Positions 6,885 to 15,559 of a stretch of DNA of 35,977 nt are shown in pieces. The position numbers and the translations under genes are program-made. Every line of letters starts with the position of its first letter. The stretch's first letter is position 1. This stretch comes from Candidatus Woesearchaeota archaeon (GTDB taxonomy: Archaea > Nanobdellota > Nanobdellia > Woesearchaeales > CALCXY01). The stretch spans positions 1 through 35,977 of the forward strand of contig CALCXY010000036.1 of assembly GCA_937906345.1 (NCBI GenBank). The letters are read 5' to 3'. A model generated the notes under the pieces. That model was given only the letters and a program-made list of their open reading frames with translations. It did no database searches and was not told the DNA's origin.

Positions 6885-6906
6885 GTTACATTTCCTATGG
6901 AAATAA

Positions 6907-8115
6907 ATGGAAAAGGGGTTAACTAATTATTTTGAAAATTTTTTAGAGAAAGAATCCTTATTTACAAACAAAAAAGCACTCCAATCTAACTATCTTCCTG
7001 AAACTTTAGCCCATAGAGATACACAAATTCAACAAATTGCTCAAATTTTAGCGCCTGTTTTAAAACAAGAAAAACCATCAAATCTTTTTATTTATGGAAA
7101 AACAGGCACTGGTAAGACAGTTTCCATGAAACACATTATAAGAGATCTTTCAAAAATATCCGAAGAAAAAGCAATCCCATTACATATGTGTTATGTAAAT
7201 TGCAAATTAAAAAAAATAACTGATACTGAATATAGGCTTTTAGCTCATCTTGCAAGAGAACTAGGCAAAGAAATTCCTTCAACAGGTTTACCCACAGATG
7301 AGGTGTATAAGATTTTTTTCTCAGCATTAGAACAAAAAAAACATATGTTTGTTTTAATTTTAGATGAGATTGACTGGCTTATTAAAAAAACAGGGGATGA
7401 AATATTATATAATCTCACTAGAATTAATGCAGAACTTGAACATAGTCAAATTACCTTAGTAGGCATATCAAATGATCTTGTTTTTACAGATTCTTTAGAT
7501 CCCAGAGTAAAATCATCTCTTTCAGAAGAAGAGATTCTTTTCCCACCTTATAATGCATTACAAATCCAGGAAATTTTAAATCAACGTGCTGCTATAGCTT
7601 TTCAAAAAAAGAAGTTGGTTCCTGGTGTAGTAGAAAAGTGTGCTGCTTTCGCTGCTAGAGACCATGGAGATGCAAGAAGAGCTTTAGAATTATTACGTGT
7701 AGCAGGAGAACTTGCAGAAAGAAGTGATATGAAAAAAGTAGAAATCAAACATCTAGATCAAGCAGAAGATAAAATTGAAAGGGATCGTATGGTTGAAGCA
7801 GTCGCAACACAACCCAAACAAGTGCAAGCCACACTTTATGCTATTTTAAATATTCCACAAGAGAAAAACAATCTTATTTTCACAGGAGAAGTCTACAATA
7901 TCTATAAAGGACTTTGCCTTAAAACAGGTTTGCGCCCCTTAACCCAAAGAAGAGTTTCTGATGTCATTGGTGAACTCGACATGTTAGGTATCATAAATGC
8001 AAAAGTGATATCAAAAGGGAGATATGGAAGAACAAGAGAAATCTCAATTCCTTTATCAACAGAAATCACCACTGAATTAAAGAGTTTACTGGAAGATGGG
8101 CTTGCATTTGTGTGA
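6907..8115 (+). CDS. cdc6: Orc1/Cdc6 replication initiator
   Basis: An origin-binding AAA+ ATPase that marks archaeal origins and helps load MCM. It has 402 residues. The AAA+ domain shows Walker A IYGKTGTGKT (62-71), Walker B VLILDEID (149-156), a sensor 1 region VGISNDL and the sensor 2 stretch GDARRALELL. A C-terminal winged helix (about 300-402; LCLKTGLRPLTQRRVSDVIG and GRYGRTREISI) binds the ORB. The gene starts three bases after a mini-ORB palindrome and is predicted to be leaderless. It heads an apparent operon with both PolD subunits, the gene order known from Euryarchaeota such as Pyrococcus. Confidence 0.96.
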   Translation: MEKGLTNYFENFLEKESLFTNKKALQSNYLPETLAHRDTQIQQIAQILAPVLKQEKPSNLFIYGKTGTGKTVSMKHIIRDLSKISEEKAIPLHMCYVNCKLKKITDTEYRLLAHLARELGKEIPSTGLPTDEVYKIFFSALEQKKHMFVLILDEIDWLIKKTGDEILYNLTRINAELEHSQITLVGISNDLVFTDSLDPRVKSSLSEEEILFPPYNALQIQEILNQRAAIAFQKKKLVPGVVEKCAAFAARDHGDARRALELLRVAGELAERSDMKKVEIKHLDQAEDKIERDRMVEAVATQPKQVQATLYAILNIPQEKNNLIFTGEVYNIYKGLCLKTGLRPLTQRRVSDVIGELDMLGIINAKVISKGRYGRTREISIPLSTEITTELKSLLEDGLAFV

Positions 8116-8126
8116 TACTATGAACA

Positions 8127-9665
8127 ATGCCAGGAAAAACGAAAAAAGAATTAGTTGAGGAATTTTTAAAAAAAGGAGTTTTACTTACTCCAGATTATCT
8201 TAAAGATATGGAATCTAAGAAAGACATAGAACATATCCCTAAAGATATGTTAATCATGGATAAAAAACTCTCTTCTACCCGTTTAACAAAAAACATTAAT
8301 TGGAAAGATCTTGATAGATCCATGGTCAATAAAGACAAGGGCTCTGGAAATAAACAATATGCAAAATTTTTAGATTATTTAGATGAACAAGGATTGGAAG
8401 CCCAAAAAAAAGTTAAAATCATATTTTCATATAAGGATAAAGAAAAAAAACCTACACTTCAAGACTTTGTAGGTTATTTTAATAGTCGATTTTCAACAAT
8501 GGAACCACTCATTGGTCATCATTCTGAGATTAAAAAATTATTAACCATTAATAAATTGAAAAATAAAAAAGATAGGGAAATTGTTTCTATTATTGGAATT
8601 GTAGAAGAAATCTATATCACAAAAAATAGAAACATATTATTGACAATTGAAGATCCTTCAGGAACATTTAAAGTTCTCATTAATCAAAATAAGCCTGAAT
8701 TAATTAAAATTGGGAAGAACATTGTATTAGATCAGATAATAGGAATAACTGGAGCAGTCTCTGAAAATATTATCTTTGCAAATAGTATAATTGAACCAGA
8801 TATTCCTCTCACAAAATCATTCAAAAAAGCCCCTTTAGAGAGTTATGCAATTTTCTTATCAGATATCCATGTAGGATCTACTTATTTTTTAGAAGAAGAA
8901 TTTAAAAAATTCTTAAAGTGGATAAATCAACAATCAGGAAGTGAAAAACAAAAACAAATCGCATCTAAAGTTGAATATATTTTTATTATAGGGGACTTAG
9001 TAGATGGTGTTGGAATCTACCCTAATCAAGAAAAAGAGTTATCTATTAAAGACATCCATGAGCAATATGTAGAATGTGCTAAATTATTAGATCAAATACC
9101 TAAACACATTAAAATTATAATTTGTCCTGGAAATCACGATGCTGTAAGATTATCAGAGCCACAACCAGTACTTTCTAAAGAATATGCATCTCCTTTATGG
9201 GAATTAGAAAATGTTATTATGGTTTCCAATCCCTCATCTGTGTTAATTCATGAGAGTGAAGATTTTCCAGGTTTTGAAGTTTTAATGTATCATGGATATA
9301 GTTTTGATTATTATGTTGCACAAATAGATTCAATCCGAAACTCTGGAGGCTATGATCGTCCAGATTTAATTATGAAATTTTTACTTAAAAAAAGACACCT
9401 AGCACCTTCACACACTTCAACTCTTTATGTGGCAGATTCAGAAAAAGATAACTTAGTTATTGATAGAATCCCTGACTTTTTTGTTACAGGCCATATTCAT
9501 AAATCCTCTGTTTCTCAACACAGGAACATCACCCTTATTTGTGGTTCTTGTTTTCAATCCACCACATCATTCCAAGAAAAATTAGGACATAAACCTGAAC
9601 CCTGTAGAGTTCCTGTTGTTAACTTAAAAACTAGAAAAGTAAATGTGTTGAGGTTTGGTGATTAA
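8127..9665 (+). CDS. polB: DNA polymerase D small subunit (DP1)
   Basis: The proofreading 3'-5' exonuclease subunit of the archaeal replicative polymerase PolD. It has 512 residues. A short N-terminal helical region precedes an OB fold (about 150-230; IVSIIGIVEEIYI and DPSGTFKVLINQNK). A Mre11-like calcineurin phosphoesterase domain follows with all metal-binding motifs: SDIHVGS (Asp246, His248), GDLVDG (Asp290), GNHD (335-338), MYHGYSFD and GHIH (455-458). The motifs are intact, so exonuclease activity is expected. It begins 11 bases after the cdc6 stop, and GTGAT about 10 bases upstream may serve as a ribosome binding site. Confidence 0.96.
   Translation: MPGKTKKELVEEFLKKGVLLTPDYLKDMESKKDIEHIPKDMLIMDKKLSSTRLTKNINWKDLDRSMVNKDKGSGNKQYAKFLDYLDEQGLEAQKKVKIIFSYKDKEKKPTLQDFVGYFNSRFSTMEPLIGHHSEIKKLLTINKLKNKKDREIVSIIGIVEEIYITKNRNILLTIEDPSGTFKVLINQNKPELIKIGKNIVLDQIIGITGAVSENIIFANSIIEPDIPLTKSFKKAPLESYAIFLSDIHVGSTYFLEEEFKKFLKWINQQSGSEKQKQIASKVEYIFIIGDLVDGVGIYPNQEKELSIKDIHEQYVECAKLLDQIPKHIKIIICPGNHDAVRLSEPQPVLSKEYASPLWELENVIMVSNPSSVLIHESEDFPGFEVLMYHGYSFDYYVAQIDSIRNSGGYDRPDLIMKFLLKKRHLAPSHTSTLYVADSEKDNLVIDRIPDFFVTGHIHKSSVSQHRNITLICGSCFQSTTSFQEKLGHKPEPCRVPVVNLKTRKVNVLRFGD
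9657..9662 (+). promoter_or_regulatory. Ribosome binding site deciding the DP2 start
   Basis: GGTGAT inside the end of the DP1 frame, four bases before the ATG at 9667. It favours that ATG over the upstream in-frame TTG (9655) and GTG (9658). Confidence 0.55.
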
Positions 9666-9666
9666 T

Positions 9667-12600
9667 ATGTATGAAAAATATTTTCAAAATATTGAATTGA
9701 CCCTAAAAAAGATATACAAAGTAGCTAAAGATGCAAGGAAAAAAGGGTTTGATCCAGAGACTGATATAGAGATTCCTCTTGTTAAAAATATGGCTGAACG
9801 TGTTGAAGGGCTTATCTCTGTTGTAGCCCCTCAAATTATTGGTTCTGGAGTCTCAAAACGTATACATCAATTAGAAAAACAGTATGGTTCATTAGATTGG
9901 AGAATTGCTTTAAAGATTGCAGAGGAAATTGCAGAACAAAAATATTGTAAATTTGAAAACCAGCATGAAGCAATAATCATTGGAATCAGAGTAGGAATTG
10001 CATATATTACTATGGGCACAGTAAGTTCTCCCTTAGAAGGGTTTGTAGATTTAAAAATTAAACAAACAATGGATGGGAAAGAATACTTAGCTATATTCTT
10101 TTCAGGGCCTATTAGAAGTGCAGGCGGAACCGCAGCTTCTGTCGCTGTATTAATAGCAGATTATGTGAGAAAAAAGTTTGGGTATGCACCTTATGATCCT
10201 ACTGAAGAAGAAGTTAAAAGAATAGTTACTGAATTATATGATTATCATGAACGTGTAACCAACTTACAATACTTACCGTCAGAACCTGAGATTGAGTTTT
10301 TAATTAAAAAAATTCCTATACAAATCGATGGGGATCCTTCTGAAAAGTTTGAAGTTTCAAGACATAAAGATCTCAAGAGAATCGAAACCAATCTCATCAG
10401 GAATGGGGTTTGTTTAGTTGTAGGAGAGGGAATTGCTCAAAAAGCTCCAAAATTATTAAAACAACTTTCTATTTGGGGCAAGGAATTTAATTTAGAACAG
10501 TGGGATTTTTTAAAAGATTTTGTTGATTTGCAAAAACAAATCAAAGCAGGCTCAACCAAAGAAGAAGAAAAAGTTAAAATTAAACCAGATTTTACTTTTA
10601 TTAAAGATTTAGTGGCAGGTAGGCCAGTATTAACACATCCTTTACACATTGGGGGGTTCCGTTTAAGATATGGAAAAAGTAGGGTTAATGGATATTCAGC
10701 AGTATCATTGCATCCTGCTACGATGATGGTGTTGAAAAGATATATTGCTATTGGAACACAATTAAAAGTTGAACGTCCAGGAAAAGCAGCAGTAATTACT
10801 CCTTGTGATAGTATTGAAGGGCCTATTGTAAAATTAGATAATAATTCTATTGTTGCATTAAATACTATACAAGATACTAAAAATGTATTAAAAAATATTA
10901 AAGAAATTATTTTCTTAGGAGACATGTTGATTAGTTATGGAGATTTTTTTAATAGAGCTCATGTCTTAGCTCCTCCAGGATATTGTGAAGAGTGGTATAT
11001 TCAAGAGCTTGAAAAAGCTGCTGTAGATATGTTTGGTTCTCTTGATATAGATAAAATGACAGACCATTCAGATCTTCCTAGACAATTTATTGAGGAATTA
11101 ATTAAAAAACCAATGGAAAAAAATATTTCTCCTGAATATGCATTATCACTTTCTAAAAAATTTAATATTCCACTACACCCTGTTTATACCTATCATTGGA
11201 ATTCTGTTTCCAGAGATGAAATCTCTTTATTATTTAATTGGTTATATAAATCTAAACTCAAAGAAGAAAATAATATTTGTAAAAATATTGAATTACCTCA
11301 AGATAATGCAAAAAGAGTATTAGAAAAATTAGGGATACCTCACACTCTTGAAAATAATAAAATAAGTATAGAATATCCTCATGCTCATGTGTTGAAAGAA
11401 TTATTCATTTTAGATGAACCTGCCTTAAATAAATGTAAAGATCTTTTATTAAATAAAAAAAATATTTTAGATTTGATATTTGAAGTTTCAGGAATAAAGC
11501 AACGTGACAAATCTGGAGTATTTATAGGGGCACGTATGGGTAGACCTGAAAAAGCAAAAATGAGAAAACTAACTGGCTCTCCTCAAGTATTATTTCCTGT
11601 TGGAGAAGAAGGAGGTAGATTACGATCTTTTCAAAGTGCATTAGAAATTGGTACGATTACTGGAGAGTTTCCAGTATATTGGTGTACAAAATGTGAAAAA
11701 TCTACAATCTATGCAGTGTGTGAAGATTGTAATAAACTAACCCAAAGAAAATATTTTTGTAGAGAATGTGGAGAAATCACAAAGAATGTTTGTGAACATG
11801 GTACTCCTTCTGCCCACAAAATCCAAACCATTAATATTCAACATTATTTTGACAGGGCTTTAAAAAAATTAAAAATTAACCATTATCCTGATATGATTAA
11901 AGGGGTTAGGGGTACCTCCAATAAAGATCATACTCCAGAGGCTTTAATGAAGGGAATTTTACGTTCTAAACATAGCATTTATGTTAATAAAGATGGAACA
12001 ACAAGATATGATATTACTCAAACACCTATTACTCATTTTAAACCTAATGAAATCGAAGTCCCTGTAGAGAAGTTATTAGAATTAGGGTATACAAATGATA
12101 TTGAAGGTAAACCATTATCCGATAAAAATCAAGTATTAGAGATTTTACCTCAAGATATTATTCTTCCTGCATGCCAAGAAAGTCCAGACAAAGGGGCTGA
12201 TGAGGTTCTCGTCAAAGTTTCTCAATTTATAGATGATATGCTTGTATCTATGTATGACCTAAAACCATTTTATAATATAAAAGAAAAAAAAGATTTGGTG
12301 GGTAAATTAGTGATGGTGATTGCGCCTCATACTTCTGCAGGAATTGTTGGAAGAATTTTAGGGTTTAGTAATACTCAAGGACTTTTTGCACATCCTATGT
12401 TGCATGCAGCTACAAGAAGAGATTGCGATGGAGATGAATCTTGCGTAGTTTTATTATTAGATTCCTTAATTAATTTTTCAAGAAAGTATCTCCCTGCACA
12501 TCGAGGAGCCACACAAGATGCTCCTTTAGTTTTAACATCAAGATTAATTCCAGCTGAGGTAGATGATATGGTTTTTGATTTGGATATAGCTTGGAGATAC

Positions 12601-13170
12601 CCATTAGAGTTCTATAATGCCTGTCTTCAATACAAATATCCTTGGGATGTGAAAATATCCCAAGTTTCATCAGTATTAAATTCTGATAATCCTTATGGAG
12701 GCTTTGGATATACTCATAAAACATCTAATATCAATGAAGGTATTAGATGTTCAGCTTACAAAACCTTACCAAGTATGAAAGAAAAGTTAGATGGTCAAAT
12801 GGTTTTAGCCCAAATCATTAGGGCAGTAAATACATCTGATGTTGCAGATTTAGTAATAGGCAAACATTTTATGAAGGATATTAAAGGAAACTTAAGAAAA
12901 TTTTCAACTCAACAGTTTCGTTGTGTAAAGTGTAATCAAAAATATAGAAGGCCCCCTTTGATTGGAAAATGCAGGGAATGTTCAGGACGTGTTATTTTTA
13001 CAATATCTGAAGGTTCAGTAAAAAAATATTTAGACATCTCCATAGATCTTGCCGAATCATATAATCTTTCAACATACCTTAAACAAACATTAGAATTAAC
13101 TAAAAGAAGAATAGAAGCTGTATTTGGAAAGGATTCTGAAAAACAAGAAGGATTAAAAAAATGGGCTTAG
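9667..13170 (+). CDS. polC: DNA polymerase D large (catalytic) subunit DP2
   Basis: The catalytic subunit of PolD, whose active site is built from two double-psi beta barrels related to RNA polymerase. It has 1167 residues. The active-site loop RRDCDGDE places Asp921 and Asp923 at the positions of D956 and D958 of Pyrococcus DP2. Zinc-binding segments are at about 672-715 (YWCTKCEKST, CEDCNK, CRECGE, CEHG) and about 1086-1107 (CVKCNQKY, CRECSG). The frame is uninterrupted at the catalytic loop where many euryarchaeal DP2 genes carry an intein. The C-terminus KQEGLKKWA resembles a weak PCNA-interacting peptide. The ATG follows the DP1 stop by one base. Confidence 0.97.
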   Translation: MYEKYFQNIELTLKKIYKVAKDARKKGFDPETDIEIPLVKNMAERVEGLISVVAPQIIGSGVSKRIHQLEKQYGSLDWRIALKIAEEIAEQKYCKFENQHEAIIIGIRVGIAYITMGTVSSPLEGFVDLKIKQTMDGKEYLAIFFSGPIRSAGGTAASVAVLIADYVRKKFGYAPYDPTEEEVKRIVTELYDYHERVTNLQYLPSEPEIEFLIKKIPIQIDGDPSEKFEVSRHKDLKRIETNLIRNGVCLVVGEGIAQKAPKLLKQLSIWGKEFNLEQWDFLKDFVDLQKQIKAGSTKEEEKVKIKPDFTFIKDLVAGRPVLTHPLHIGGFRLRYGKSRVNGYSAVSLHPATMMVLKRYIAIGTQLKVERPGKAAVITPCDSIEGPIVKLDNNSIVALNTIQDTKNVLKNIKEIIFLGDMLISYGDFFNRAHVLAPPGYCEEWYIQELEKAAVDMFGSLDIDKMTDHSDLPRQFIEELIKKPMEKNISPEYALSLSKKFNIPLHPVYTYHWNSVSRDEISLLFNWLYKSKLKEENNICKNIELPQDNAKRVLEKLGIPHTLENNKISIEYPHAHVLKELFILDEPALNKCKDLLLNKKNILDLIFEVSGIKQRDKSGVFIGARMGRPEKAKMRKLTGSPQVLFPVGEEGGRLRSFQSALEIGTITGEFPVYWCTKCEKSTIYAVCEDCNKLTQRKYFCRECGEITKNVCEHGTPSAHKIQTINIQHYFDRALKKLKINHYPDMIKGVRGTSNKDHTPEALMKGILRSKHSIYVNKDGTTRYDITQTPITHFKPNEIEVPVEKLLELGYTNDIEGKPLSDKNQVLEILPQDIILPACQESPDKGADEVLVKVSQFIDDMLVSMYDLKPFYNIKEKKDLVGKLVMVIAPHTSAGIVGRILGFSNTQGLFAHPMLHAATRRDCDGDESCVVLLLDSLINFSRKYLPAHRGATQDAPLVLTSRLIPAEVDDMVFDLDIAWRYPLEFYNACLQYKYPWDVKISQVSSVLNSDNPYGGFGYTHKTSNINEGIRCSAYKTLPSMKEKLDGQMVLAQIIRAVNTSDVADLVIGKHFMKDIKGNLRKFSTQQFRCVKCNQKYRRPPLIGKCRECSGRVIFTISEGSVKKYLDISIDLAESYNLSTYLKQTLELTKRRIEAVFGKDSEKQEGLKKWA

Positions 13171-13180
13171 TATTTTATTT

Positions 13181-13474
13181 TTAATCTATGAGAACTACTT
13201 GAGCATGAGGCACACCTTGGATGGTTTTAATTTCATCATCTGTGAGTATACCTTCTTTTAAACCTAATTGTATTGATTTTTTCCCAACGAGGTTAATGAT
13301 ATCACAATTACGTAAAACATCTGCAATATGTTCTACTGTTTTTTCTTCTCCTTTGTAAAAATCAGAGGTAAGATCTAATTGTAAGTTATTTTCCTCATAA
13401 TTTTGGCCTATAAGCTCCTTATCACATATAGCAATAATTGACTTGCCTTGTTGTTTGTGTATTTTTACTAGCAT
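13181..13474 (-). CDS. DUF424 family protein
   Basis: A 97-residue conserved archaeal protein of unknown function. DUF424 features include IIAICDKELIGQNYEENNLQ (residues 13-32), the FYKGEE turn near 40, and a C-terminal beta segment VPHAQVVLID. The ATG directly follows the aIF2-beta stop (TAAATG), so it is the second gene of that operon. DUF424 is commonly found beside translation initiation factor genes, which hints at a translation-related role, but no activity can be read from the sequence. It is convergent with DP2. Confidence 0.85.
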   Translation of the reverse strand: MLVKIHKQQGKSIIAICDKELIGQNYEENNLQLDLTSDFYKGEEKTVEHIADVLRNCDIINLVGKKSIQLGLKEGILTDDEIKTIQGVPHAQVVLID

Positions 13475-13882
13475 TTAAATAACCGATTTAATAATATGTT
13501 TTGCTCCACAAGCAGTACATCGTAAATGATGGTAAGGCCCTTCTTTTTCAATTCGAGTATCAGGTTTTCCACAGTCACTGCATAAAACAAATTCCTCTGC
13601 ATATTTTCTTATTTTTGAATTAACAGCAGTCGCAGCAACTTTTCTTCCAAATACAAGGGCTCTTTTATTAAGTTCTCCTGGAGTGGCAAGTTCTTTAAGT
13701 AAATATTTTAGAATGTGATCTTGTGGCCTATTAAGACTGGTAACAATTTGATGAAAATTAGTAATAATAGTTTTATTTCCTTGAATATGCCCTAAAACTT
13801 TAGGAATCTCAAATCTAGCTTTTTCAAATACTACTTTGGGTAATTCTGTAGTTGCTTTTTTAAGCATTTCATCATAGTCCAT
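13475..13882 (-). CDS. eif2b: Translation initiation factor aIF2 beta subunit
   Basis: The beta subunit of the archaeal eIF2 homologue, which carries initiator Met-tRNA to the small ribosomal subunit. It has 135 residues: an N-terminal helix that contacts the gamma subunit (MDYDEMLKKATTEL), the alpha-beta core (VLGHIQGNKTIITNFHQIV, then RPQDHILKYLLKELATPG) and a zinc ribbon with Cys101, Cys104, Cys122 and Cys125. A TATA box at 13905-13912 is centred 26-27 bp before the ATG, so the mRNA is probably leaderless. The stop codon abuts the DUF424 start. No alpha or gamma subunit gene is in this window. Confidence 0.96.
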   Translation of the reverse strand: MDYDEMLKKATTELPKVVFEKARFEIPKVLGHIQGNKTIITNFHQIVTSLNRPQDHILKYLLKELATPGELNKRALVFGRKVAATAVNSKIRKYAEEFVLCSDCGKPDTRIEKEGPYHHLRCTACGAKHIIKSVI

Positions 13883-13904
13883 TATTTAAGGTAAATAACA
13901 CTTA

Positions 13905-13912
13905 TTTATAAA
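13905..13912 (-). promoter_or_regulatory. TATA box of aIF2-beta/DUF424 operon
   Basis: TTTATAAA on the minus strand, centred 26-27 bp upstream of the ATG at 13882. Confidence 0.65.
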
Positions 13913-13962
13913 CATTTGTTTCAAAAACAAGTATAATCCTTAATTTTTATTAAAGTAGTAAA

Positions 13963-13970
13963 TTTTATAA
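13963..13970 (+). promoter_or_regulatory. TATA box of SpoIIM-like gene
   Basis: TTTTATAA centred 26-27 bp before the ATG at 13993. It lies about 50 bp from the divergent aIF2-beta TATA box. Confidence 0.55.
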
Positions 13971-13992
13971 AGAAAAGTACTTAAAATATCTT

Positions 13993-14844
13993 ATGGTCAT
14001 TGAATCACTAACAAATCCTTTTAAAGCAGAAGAAAAACCTTGGACATTAATCTTAATCGGAATAATTTATAGCACTTTAGGAGCTTTTTTGAGTTTATGG
14101 ATTTTTAGAGAATACGCATCCTTAGTAATGATTTTTTTAATTAGTTTTGCGTGTGTTCCCTTAATTTATGCAACAATTAAATTTGAAGAAAAAAAGAATT
14201 TTCAAATATTAAAAGAATCAGTTTTATTAAAAGAACATGGAAAAGCCTTATCTTTCATGATGTTTTTATTTTTAGGAATAACCATCTCATTAACATTTTG
14301 GTATCTTGTTTTCCCCCCTGATATAAGTGCTCAATTATTTTCTGTGCAAACAAATACCATCACTAATATTAATAATCAAGTTTCAGGAAATGCAATAACA
14401 TCTTCTACTATTTTAGCACGTATTTTCTTAAATAATTTTAAAGTGCTTCTCTTCTGTTTATTATTTTCATTTATTTATGGCTTAGGCGCAATTTTTATTT
14501 TAACTTGGAACGCATCAGTTATAGCAGCAGCATTAGGAAATTTTATTAGGTCTCATGTGTCTGAATTAGTTAGTGCTGTAGGATTATTGAAAGTAGGTGC
14601 TTACCTACAAGTTGCATCATTAGGATTTTTTAGGTATGCTATTCATGGATTTCCTGAGATCTTAGCATATTTTGTAGGAGGCTTAGCTGGAGGAATAATC
14701 TCAATAGCAGTGATTAGACATGATTTTAATACTCCTAATTTTTCTAGAATTGTTTTTGATTCTGCAGATTTAATTATGGTAGCAATTGCACTTTTAGTAT
14801 TTGCTGCAATAATAGAAGTATATATAACTCCTGTGTTATTTTAA
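13993..14844 (+). CDS. SpoIIM (stage II sporulation protein M-like) membrane protein
   Basis: A 283-residue polytopic membrane protein with about six to seven hydrophobic segments (near 18-38, 42-60, 88-108, 150-172, 200-245 and 262-280). It resembles the archaeal SpoIIM/DUF95 family: a conserved Asn-rich start of the middle helix (FLNNFKVLLFCLLFSFIYG), a small-residue-rich helix (LTWNASVIAAALGNFIR), and HGFPEILAYFVGGLAGG near the C-terminus. Archaea do not sporulate. The family may act in envelope or transport processes, but its role here is unknown. The gene is monocistronic and convergent with the RPA-like gene. Confidence 0.82.
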   Translation: MVIESLTNPFKAEEKPWTLILIGIIYSTLGAFLSLWIFREYASLVMIFLISFACVPLIYATIKFEEKKNFQILKESVLLKEHGKALSFMMFLFLGITISLTFWYLVFPPDISAQLFSVQTNTITNINNQVSGNAITSSTILARIFLNNFKVLLFCLLFSFIYGLGAIFILTWNASVIAAALGNFIRSHVSELVSAVGLLKVGAYLQVASLGFFRYAIHGFPEILAYFVGGLAGGIISIAVIRHDFNTPNFSRIVFDSADLIMVAIALLVFAAIIEVYITPVLF

Positions 14845-14857
14845 ACAATCAAACTAA

Positions 14858-15463
14858 TTATTCTAATGGTTTAATAATTCCTGGACTAATCTCAAAGATA
14901 TCTCCGTTTTGTAATAAATCCTGAATTAAAGGTTCAACATCCAATCCTTCTTTTTTGATAACATCTTCAATTGCTACCCCATTCCCTGAATCAAGTGATT
15001 TTATCGTTTCATAAATTTGCATTTTTTTATCTTTTGTTTGACTAGGAATCTCTTTTGTTTTTTCTTTGACAAAATTATCCTTTTTTTTAAGTTCTAAATT
15101 TCGGAATAAAAGCCATTTTTCATCAGGAAGTTTTCTAATAATATCTCCTAAAATAAATTTTTGATCTCCAATTATTCTAGGTTGCCCAATAACATTAATA
15201 AAATCTCCTATAGCAATGAAATTTTTAAGATTTTTGTTGTAAGCTCTTATTGATAGCACCCCAGATCCATCATCCAAGATAAGAAGCTCATATGTGGACT
15301 CATCTTCAATTTGTATAATATTTCCAATAAGATTAATTTTAGAGATATGCTGATTATTGATAACAATATAATTTGGATCCCAACCTTCCTGTTGAACATA
15401 AGGAGCATCTAAAATATCTTTAACATTTACTTTAAATGCAGTTTCTCTTTTATTTTCGTCCAT
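14858..15463 (-). CDS. RPA32-like single-stranded DNA-binding protein (OB fold and winged helix)
   Basis: A 201-residue protein with an OB fold (about 38-115; KINLIGNIIQIEDESTYELL, LDDGSGVLSIRAY, IGDFINVIGQPRII) and a C-terminal winged helix (about 148-200; IYETIKSLDSGNGVAIEDVI). This is the domain order of the RPA32 subunit: an ssDNA-binding OB followed by a protein-binding winged helix. It probably serves in replication or repair as the small subunit of an archaeal RPA complex. The large subunit is not in this window. A TATA box 26-27 bp before the ATG predicts a leaderless mRNA. Confidence 0.8.
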   Translation of the reverse strand: MDENKRETAFKVNVKDILDAPYVQQEGWDPNYIVINNQHISKINLIGNIIQIEDESTYELLILDDGSGVLSIRAYNKNLKNFIAIGDFINVIGQPRIIGDQKFILGDIIRKLPDEKWLLFRNLELKKKDNFVKEKTKEIPSQTKDKKMQIYETIKSLDSGNGVAIEDVIKKEGLDVEPLIQDLLQNGDIFEISPGIIKPLE

Positions 15464-15485
15464 AGGTTTAGGAAATGAAAAGTAC

Positions 15486-15493
15486 TATTTAAT
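15486..15493 (-). promoter_or_regulatory. TATA box of RPA32-like gene
   Basis: TATTAAAT on the minus strand, centred 26-27 bp before the ATG at 15463. Confidence 0.5.
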
Positions 15494-15530
15494 AATTTAT
15501 ATTATTGATCTACACTTCTAAGCAAAACTC

Positions 15531-15537
15531 TTATAAA
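15531..15537 (+). promoter_or_regulatory. TATA box of the cysteine-repeat surface protein gene
   Basis: TTATAAA centred 26-27 bp before the ATG at 15560. Confidence 0.5.
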
Positions 15538-15559
15538 CAAAGTTTCCTAAAATAAATAT

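Larger units (their letters stand above)
6717..6904. other. Putative replication origin (ORB boxes and DNA unwinding element)
   Basis: An inverted ORB-like box at 6717-6740 reads, on the minus strand, TTCC-AAA-GGAAA followed by GGGGG. A second box at 6831-6853 reads TTTCCACATGAAATCAAGGGG on the plus strand. The two agree at 18 of 23 positions, including the dyad and the G-string. Between them lies an A/T-only tract of 39 bp (6786-6824). A mini-ORB palindrome (TTTCC-TAT-GGAAA) sits at 6890-6904, just before orc1/cdc6. Known archaeal origins have this layout: ORBs around an AT-rich unwinding element next to cdc6, and the DP1-DP2 genes follow as in Pyrococcus. Replication initiation itself is inferred. 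Confidence 0.75.

Noticed and set aside
9655-9666. TTG or GTG as start of DP2
   Set aside because: GGTGAT lies correctly before the ATG at 9667, and the extra residues match nothing in the family.
10437-10925. Long minus-strand frame inside DP2
   Set aside because: It is antisense to a conserved catalytic gene, with no TATA box or ribosome binding site and unremarkable composition. It is a shadow frame.
9667-13170. Intein in DP2
   Set aside because: The catalytic loop and zinc regions are contiguous, and the length of 1167 residues fits an intein-free protein.
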